Positions 57,207 to 64,000 of a stretch of 64,000 bases of DNA are shown here, piece after piece. The translations under genes were made by a program, and so were the position numbers. The notes under the pieces were generated by a model. The model saw nothing but the letters and a program-made list of their open reading frames with translations, did no database searches and was not told the origin of the DNA. Origin of the DNA: Hibiscus mutabilis (lineage: Eukaryota; Streptophyta; Magnoliopsida; Malvales; Malvaceae); assembly GCA_019671005.1 (NCBI GenBank), contig CM033726.1, positions 21,575,657 to 21,639,656 of the forward strand. Reading direction: 5' to 3'. Numbering within the stretch: position 1 is the stretch's first letter; each line of letters begins with the position of its first letter.

Positions 57207-57432
57207 ATGCGTAGTTAAACCGCATGATATCCTAAACCTTGCCTAGTTAAACCGCAAGATTTGACACCTCGCCTTGTTAAACCGCGAGCTTAACACCCTT
57301 GCCTAGTTACACCGCAAGTTTACCGACCTTGCCTAGTTAAGCCGCAAGATCACCATCAATTTGGGTTGCCTAGTTAAACCGCATGCCCCAAATGAGGTCC
57401 CAACAGTCCGAGTGGCCTTGTTAAACCACCGT
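57207..57432 (+). repeat. GTTAAACCGC tandem array in the E right LTR
   Basis: Seven copies of CCTTGCCTAGTTAAACCGCA or variants, about 30-50 bp apart. The left LTR keeps three (25040-25130), where its large deletion begins. Confidence 0.75.
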
Positions 57433-59155
57433 ACCTCAAGGACCCATGGCCACGATCGATTTTGTTCATATTTTATAGTGCACTTTTAATCCTATGGCAT
57501 GCCAACTATATCTGATTGCTTTCTCTCCTTATCACATAGCCAATATATCATTTACAAACTATCTACTTATTGTTTTACAATGCATTATACAAAAACACCA
57601 CATATGCAAATCACATTGCCAAAGCAATAACACTATTCCTGACTGGAATGAAAACCAATGCTCACTAGCATTTATTATACTTTTAAACCCCCTACATATG
57701 TACTTAAAACATGCATTTCCAGCAAGTAAATCAAACCATGATTAACACCAAAACATGAAATCAACATGCTCATAACCAAGCCGGTATTCAAGAGCAAAAT
57801 AAGGGAAACTTACTTCCGAGCTTAGATAAGTATTTAACGCTTACCCTAAACACCCAACAACCTTTATTAAACCGTTTAAAGGCATTTAAACAAATTTCCA
57901 CTCACCGATACGCTTCGCTTTGCTCGCCAACGCGAATCAAGCTTTCGGCAAGCCATAATCAACGTCAAGCTTCGTCGCTTTGATTATCCCCTGTTTTAAC
58001 CATATAAAACCAGAGGGCAAATGCATCATTATGCATTCAAACCATTGCCTACAAGCAATTACCCGCAACTCTCAAGTTGCCCACTCAAAACTTATTTGAA
58101 ACATACCGAAATCAACCTCAAACACTTTTCAACCTTAACCTAGCCACAATATAACGATTCAATACATCAAACTTCATCAATTAACAACTAGAAACCCTTT
58201 TACAACATCATTTTACTTCCAACAATGATTAAACACCAAAATCATCTCAAAAATCTTTAACTAACAACCTTAAATATTGGAGATTCAACTAGTTTTGGGA
58301 TTACAATGTTAAATCCAAACTTTTAACATCAATAAACATCTAAATCATGATCTAATCTGATCAAGAACCCAACAAAACAGACCTACTTAGAAAATAAACC
58401 AATTACATCAATCAAAACACAATTAAACCAATTTTCCTTAATTAAACTATCAAAACACATTAGAAAACAATTATAAAGGATCAAGAACTTGGGAATTTCA
58501 GTAAAGAACCTTTTATTAGAGGAGAAGAACGAATCCTTACCTCCAATGTTGATTTCTCCCTTTAATTGCTTAGTAAAACATGAAAATCAAGAGAATAACA
58601 AAAGTATTTGATGAAAAAGCATTAGGAAATCAAATGAAAATCAAAAACTTTGATTTTTACCTAAAGAAATTGAAATTGGAAAGGTGTTTGGCTGGAGAGA
58701 AATTGAGAGAAAGAAGTTGCAAAGTTTGTTACGTGAATTTTGTTAAAAGTCTAAACTATGATTTATTAATTCTCTCCACTTTTAAAGCCTTTTAAAACCC
58801 ATTTAAAATTAGTTAATTAAAGGGAAAATCTGTTAAAAATATCTAGGATAATTAGCTCCTTAAAGATTCAATGTTTTGATCCTTTTGAAAACGGTCACTA
58901 AAAACAGTTTTAAAAGTTTGCATTTTGGTCACTAGTCCAAAATGTCCAATTTCCAAATCTCATTTTCCAAAATTGATTTTACCACAATCATCATTATATT
59001 AAATAATGATTTTACCACATTTTTTCCATATTTTTATCACCTTTAAAAATATTTAATCTGATTTAATCCCGAAACTAACTCGAACCTCTAATATCGGTCC
59101 ACCAGACCTTTGAACCAACCCTCAAAACATCCAAGCCCAAAACTAGGATACTACA

Positions 59156-59160
59156 ATTTG
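59156..59160. repeat. Target-site duplication of E, right copy
   Basis: ATTTG, pairing with 23442-23446. Confidence 0.85.
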
Positions 59161-59600
59161 AATACTCGCCTGATAACTATTTTTGTAAGAAAACTCTACC
59201 AACGGTGGCTGCTTCTCCCACTTTCCCTGAAAATCAATGATGCAATACCACAACATATCATCTAATACTTGGATAATGCATTCAGACTAACCATCTATTT
59301 GAGGATAATACAAAGTACTAAAATTCACTCGTGTACCCAAAGCACTATGCAAACACTCCCAAAACTTTATTGTAAATCACGGATCCCTATCCGATACGAT
59401 AGACTTAGGCACCCCATGTAGCCTCACAATTCTCGCTATATACACATCTACCAACTTATCCAATGTGTACATTGTATGCAAAGCCAGGAAATATGTACAC
59501 TTCGTAAACTGATACATAATTACACACACGAAATTCTTTTTCGATGGCGTCAAAGGCAATCTGGTCACAAAATCCATGGTATTCTTCTTCTACTTACATT
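59161..59600 (-). pseudogene. Element C2 integrase core (right of insertion E)
   Basis: Frame 59377-59577 holds MDFVTRLPLTPSKKNFVCVI, then QFTKCTYFLALHTMYTLDKL and VPKSIVSDRDP. The second catalytic Asp (SDRDP) is intact, while the first motif reads IMYQF where the family has IVDRF, so the first catalytic Asp is lost. The part with the catalytic Glu (about 59270) is out of frame. Confidence 0.78.
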
Positions 59601-60360
59601 CTAGAATCCTCAATGGTTGCAACAATCCAGTTGGAAACTGATGCTCAGCCTTAACACGCTGAGATACCATACACCGAGCAACAAAATCTGCTACATCCTT
59701 CTTCAAACCAACCCAATAATATTCCTTCTTCAAATCCTGATACATCTTTGTACTTCTCGGATGCATAGCAAAAGGACTAGAATGAGCCTCAGTCAAAATA
59801 GTGTGAATCAACCCCTCATTTTTTGGCACAACCATTCGACTCTTGAAGCACAAAACACCCTCATCATTAAAACAAAATTCTGTCTAGCTATCGTCCATAA
59901 CATCCTTAACATCTGGTGCCAACAAATCATCATACGGTTGTTTCTTCTTTATCAATTGTAACAATGATGGTTTCACTTGCAACTCAGACAATAAACCACC
60001 ATCTCGCGTCACACTTAACTGAGCAAACATTGCCCTCAACTCCACCGCAACTTTCTTACTCAGGGCATTGGCTACCATATTAGCCTTACCCGGGTGATAC
60101 TAAATCGTCAAATCATAATCCTTGAGCAACTTCAACCATCTATGTTGCCTAAGATTCATCTCCTTTTGTGACATCAGATACTTCAAACTCTTAAGATCTG
60201 TATACACGGTACACATCTCACCATACAAATAATGCCTCCAAATTTTCAACGCAAACACCACCGCGACAAGCTCTATATCATGCCTAAGATAATTGCACTC
60301 GTGATCCTTTAAATGCCTATATGTATAAACCACAATTTTCCCTCTTGCATCAACACAAAC
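59590..60360 (-). pseudogene. Element C2 RNase H and integrase zinc region
   Basis: Three minus-strand frames cover this region. 60100-60333 and 59884-60078 are RNase H (DIELVAVVFALKIWRHYL, YTDLKSLKYLM, VANALSKKVAVELRAM). 59590-59853 is the integrase zinc module (HSSPFAMHPRSTKMY, then CMVSQRVKAEHQ). RNase H motif residues have changed (ADALS to ANALS), and the second Cys of the zinc CxxC is Ser (CMVS instead of CLVC). The protein would not be functional. Confidence 0.8.
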
Positions 60361-60384
60361 CCCAAACCAACATAGGATGCATCA

Positions 60385-61290
60385 CTATAAACTAAAAGCT
60401 CTTTCCTCCGACTCAGGTTGAATCAATATCGGAGCTTGCGTCAAAGCTTCCTTCAACTTCTTAAAACCTCGTTGTCTGCCCTCCCACTCAAAATGTACAT
60501 TATTTTGTAATAGATTGGTCAAAGCAGCAACAACCTTTAAGAAACCATATACAAAACAACAATAATACCATACGAACCCCAAGAAACTACAAACCTCCGT
60601 AACTGACTTAGGTTGCTTCCAATTCACAACTGCCTCAATCTTCTACGGATCTACACGGTTACCTTATGTCGAAACAACATGACAAAGAAAGACCACTTCT
60701 TTAATCCAAAACTCACACTTGCTCAACTTAGCATATAGCTTATTATTCAACAAGGCTTGCAACACAATCCGCAAATGTCGATCATGATCCTCCTCGGTAC
60801 GAGAGTACATGTGAATATAATCAATGAACACTACCACAAATTGATCCAAAAATTTGTGGAATACCTAATTCATCATATCCAAGAAAGCTCTGGGTGATTA
60901 GTCAACCCAAACGGCATCACCAAGAACTCATAATGCACATAACGAGTACGAAAAGTCATTTTCGGTAAGTCTTTATCCTTTACCTTCAATTGATAATGCC
61001 CAGATCTTAGATCAATCTTGGAAAACACTATAGCACCCCAAAATTGATCAAACAAATTGTCAATTCGTTGCAAGGGATACTTATTTTTAATCGTCAACTT
61101 GTTTACTTGTTGATAATCAATGCACATTCTTATAGTGCCATCCTTCTTTTACACGAACAACACTGGTGCTCCCCACGGCGACGCACTAGGTCAAATGAAA
61201 CCATGATTCAGCAACTCTTGAAGTTGCGTCTTCAACTATTTTAGTGCCATGCGATACGGAGCAATTGACACCAGAGCCGTATCCGCATAT
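60385..61290 (-). pseudogene. Element C2 reverse transcriptase
   Basis: 60873-61127 carries MCIDYQQVNKLTIKNKYPLQ, IDLRSGHYQLKV, YEFLVMPFGL. 60664-60849 carries the catalytic box, but it reads FIDYIHMYS: codon 60817-60819 is TAT (Tyr) where the second Asp of FIDD belongs. 60385-60627 is the connection (MNWKQPKSVTEVCSFLGF). Loss of a metal-binding Asp and several frame breaks make the enzyme inactive. Confidence 0.82.
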
Positions 61291-61452
61291 GTCTTGGTAC
61301 AAAAATCTACTTCCCTATCCGGTGGTAACCCAGACAACTCCTCCAAAAACACTCTTGGAAAATAACAAACGGTATGAATATCCTAAACACATACCTCTTT
61401 CATATTTGGGTTCATAACATAAGCCTGATATGCTTGACCCCTAAGCTCTAAC
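61291..61452 (-). pseudogene. Element C2 protease-RT junction, cut by D-4
   Basis: This is collinear with the A region at about 5190-5340 and the E region at about 27930-28060 between protease and RT. It stops at 61452 where the D-4 LTR begins, so gag, protease and the 5' LTR of C2 are outside the window. Confidence 0.65.
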
Positions 61453-64000
61453 TGTAACACCCTTAACGTATACTCGTAGTACGAATACACATTAAGGATG
61501 TCACAATATTATTTAACAGAGTTATAGACCTGTAAATTTTTTTAAATCATCTAACATAAAATTGGATTATAAAATAACCATTTCTCGACTTTTGAAGTAT
61601 TCGTAGCCTATTTGCAGATTGCTAGTTCTGACCTTGAATTGGTTTATAAAACATGTTAGTCAGTTATTAAAATAAGTATGTAACTCAGGGTGAAAACTAG
61701 GTACACTGCCTAGGCCCTTTCTTAAATTTAAAATCGTTACGTGATAAACTATAAATAAAATTTTACCCGATTAAAATCATTACCAGTAATTCTTTAATCA
61801 TACAAATAATTTATATTTATCTGACTATTAATCGAACTTATAACTTTAAAATAACTAACGAATAAATTGATACATGACCACTAGAGAATATATGGCAGAT
61901 TGCAGCTTGATCAACATGCTTGACTCCTCATCCGGTAAATTCCCAATAACCTACGTGTGAAACAGTACACGCTAAGTATTCACTTAGTAAGGCAACTATA
62001 AATTAAAGTAAAGCATTTCAATGTATAGAAATAACATAAATAAACAAATTACTGTGTATATTATATAAAAATATAGAATCATATAAAACTGACTTATCAA
62101 CGTCATTCCTCTGTCATATAACAGTGCAATACAGTTCCTGTAAAATGACAAGCGAGTCCCAATTGCAGTTTATATCATATCATCAAACCTTTATTTTATT
62201 AATCAAATATACGTTAAGCTTTTAACTTAACTGCCTGCATAAATGCATTTCATGTATTATAGCCTGAAGTACAATATAAAGTGATACTTTGGTACACGAG
62301 TCATCATAATCGACATCGTGGTGTCTACAACGCCGTAGCGTCTAATGATGATTACGTACTCGAGGACACCCTTTGCTCCTCATACTCGCACATTTTGTGC
62401 TATGTAACACTATAGTGTTTGAACCGACTCCGTAGAGTCTATCTCGACCCCGAAAAGTCTATCTCGCACCGTAATGCTATGACGCATCTGTTAGGACTTT
62501 ATGGATATCCAACTATACCAAAGACTTCACAATAGTACTTGGGCAAAATCAACATTATAATCAACATTCCATGTTTAAAGCATCAATATAAATCATATAA
62601 GTCGATTTTAGGCAGTTCATACCCAATATCTAAAATCCGATTTATCTTACATAAATCATTATGCTATACAAACATATCACATATGCCATTTAATATTTCA
62701 TGCCATTTGCATAACTTTGATCAACATACATTTTCATTAATATCAAGGTCGACTTATCGCAAGTCTTCCTCATATCATATCATATATATATATATAGGTA
62801 AAAATGCACTCACCTTGGCCGCTTAACACAATGCCTCACTAAGTCCTAGTTTGATCCTTTCTTTCATAGTTGCTCGAACCTTCTTTGATTCGTACTTGAC
62901 TTTATTAATCACATGAATACAATAAAATATTTGTTAGATTCAAATCTAACAATACCTTAAACATGTTGTCTAATATAATCATTCGAATATAAAATTTCCA
63001 AGTATTTGTCCTTTCTTCCTTGTATTGTTTAAAAACTCATTATGGTCCTTAGTGACCAATTTGAACTTCCAATAATTCTTCCGAGCTTGCTAACTAACAT
63101 TTAAATACAAAATGTTTCAAATTCCATTTTCTGACAACTTGCGCTACCTTCAAAGATTTACTTATACAGGGCAGAATACATATTGGATCTTAATTTCCTT
63201 TATACTGGAGAAACTATATTCAATAACGGTTCTAACGGTATAAACCAAATAAATTAATAAAATCTATAAAAATTAAGAAAATTCCTTACATTCACGTCAC
63301 AGAGTTGTCCAGGCAGAAACTGCTCTGTAATTTTTTTGACCTTCATTCGATTAAAAATTCATATCTTTTAACTAGGAACTCGAAATCAGTTTCCATTTGT
63401 TGGAAACAAAACTAGACTAACAAACCTTTACAACGGTATAAAATTCCTCATCTAACCATTTTTGTAGAATTTATGGCAAATTTTTAAACTTACTGCCATA
63501 ATTCAAATTCCAACATAACTTTCCATAAATAACTTCTAATTTACACTAACTTCTCTTTATTTCTCTACTTGTCAATTTAGTCCCATTACTTTACTTCAAA
63601 TGACTAGAATAAATCTTGTATTCATGTGTTCTCTTTACATCCTTCATCAAAGTAGGCTTAAACCTTTACTTCTCTAATTTCTCTTGATTTGTCGAGATGG
63701 TCACCAAATTTCAAATATAAGGATTCAAGCTTCTTAACTTTGCAAATTAGTCCTCCAATCAACAATACTACCTTAATTCCATCATTTTAACTAAAAATCA
63801 GATTTACTCCTTCTACATATCCTCTTTGCCGAATAGACCATTCAAGTTTGATAATTTGTCAAAATGGTCACGAATGTGATTAATCGTCGATTTAGCATTT
63901 TAACTTCATTTTCATGTCTCTAACATCATTAATAATATAAATACACATCAAATTCTTAAAAATCAGATTTGGTCCCTTAATTTTGAAGTTTGCCGAAATG
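61453..64000 (+). repeat. LTR segment D-4 (runs off the window)
   Basis: It begins TGTAACACCCTTAACGTATA after GCTCTAAC of C2 and matches D-1 and D-2. The hairpin is at 61969-61994, the reverse motif at 62833-62844. A block at about 62290-62480 repeats CGTAGTGTCT/CCGTAGAGTCTAT-like phrases. The frame 62539-62826 has no domain. The inner end and any second LTR are beyond 64000. Confidence 0.7.

Larger units (their letters stand above)
23447..59155 (-). mobile_element. Element E: chromovirus carrying nested F2, F1, hAT and D insertions
   Basis: This is a minus-strand Ty3/gypsy element. Its left (3') LTR is 23447-25206, its internal region is 25207-29157 plus 47762-48544, and its right (5') LTR is split between 48545 and 59155. 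The flanks are ATTTG at 23442-23446 and 59156-59160, a 5-bp target-site duplication that rejoins the interrupted C2 integrase gene. Without its insertions it would be about 10 kb. Frame breaks throughout show it is dead. Confidence 0.88.
48545..59155 (-). repeat. Element E 5' LTR (right copy), interrupted
   Basis: The LTR segments are 48545-48591, 49324-49570 and about 56001-59155, about 3.45 kb in total. It begins TGTAGCCCCCTCGATCC and ends ATACTACA. It is interrupted by a hAT-like element and by D-2/D-3, and about 107 bp equivalent to 23731-23838 of the left LTR is missing at the D-3 side. Adding back that loss gives about 3.55 kb, which agrees with the left LTR plus its deletion. Frames 56069-56329, 57494-57745 and 58580-58795 have no domain. 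Confidence 0.8.

Noticed and set aside
57207..57432. Regularly spaced repeats resembling a CRISPR array
   Set aside because: Units and spacers vary in length and the array sits inside a plant retrotransposon LTR; it is a tandem minisatellite.

Overview
The window is transposable-element DNA from a plant nuclear genome, with no host protein-coding, tRNA or rRNA gene that I can support. The evidence is plant LTR retrotransposons primed by initiator-Met tRNA (TGGTATCAGAGC) and by Asp tRNA (TGGCGCCGTTGTCGGG), Tekay/Del-like chromodomain pol fragments, an Athila-like gag-pol, and a small hAT-like DNA element. The wording of the LTRs resembles Malvaceae (cotton-like) repeats, but that is an impression only. 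The density of nesting fits pericentromeric heterochromatin (inference).

Layout. 1-614: 5' end of an LTR of family D on the minus strand, inserted in the 3' LTR of element A. 615-10541: element A, a decayed minus-strand Ty3/gypsy chromovirus (3' LTR 615-2366, gag-pol remnants 2367-6967, PBS 7229-7240, 5' LTR 7246-10541). 10542-10751: the only stretch not assigned to an element. 10752-16602: element B, with LTR, PPT, PBS and a 3.3 kb internal domain that has no recognisable gag-pol (LARD-like). 16603-19431: one LTR whose left part is B-type and right part is C-type. 19432-23446 and 59156-61452: two truncated minus-strand C elements, C1 and C2. 23447-59155: element E, a chromovirus inserted in the pol of C2 with target-site duplication ATTTG. 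61453-64000: another family D LTR cutting C2.

E is itself a host. Its gag is split by F2, a plus-strand Athila-like element (29158-47761, TSD CCCAC). The 5' LTR of F2 is split by F1, a sister Athila copy (29835-38362, TSD ACAAG). The E 5' LTR (right side) also carries a 724 bp hAT-like element (48592-49315) and two D-type LTR segments (49571-about 55980). The order of insertion is therefore C, then E, then F2, then F1. The D and hAT insertions are later than E.

Condition. A, C and E are full of stops, frameshifts and lost catalytic residues, so they look dead. F1 and F2 are young: the two F2 LTRs are 1,548 and 1,549 bp and differ at roughly a dozen positions by eye. Their pol frames are nevertheless broken by single-base indels, and F1 contains a 100-N assembly gap, so part of this may be assembly error. 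The most interesting observations are sequence modules shared between LTR families (a hairpin ending in CTTAGTGAGG, and arrays of GTATCGAAACG/TACCGGTACG), a recurrent CGGCAAC word with a coding minisatellite in Athila pol, and a chimeric B/C LTR.
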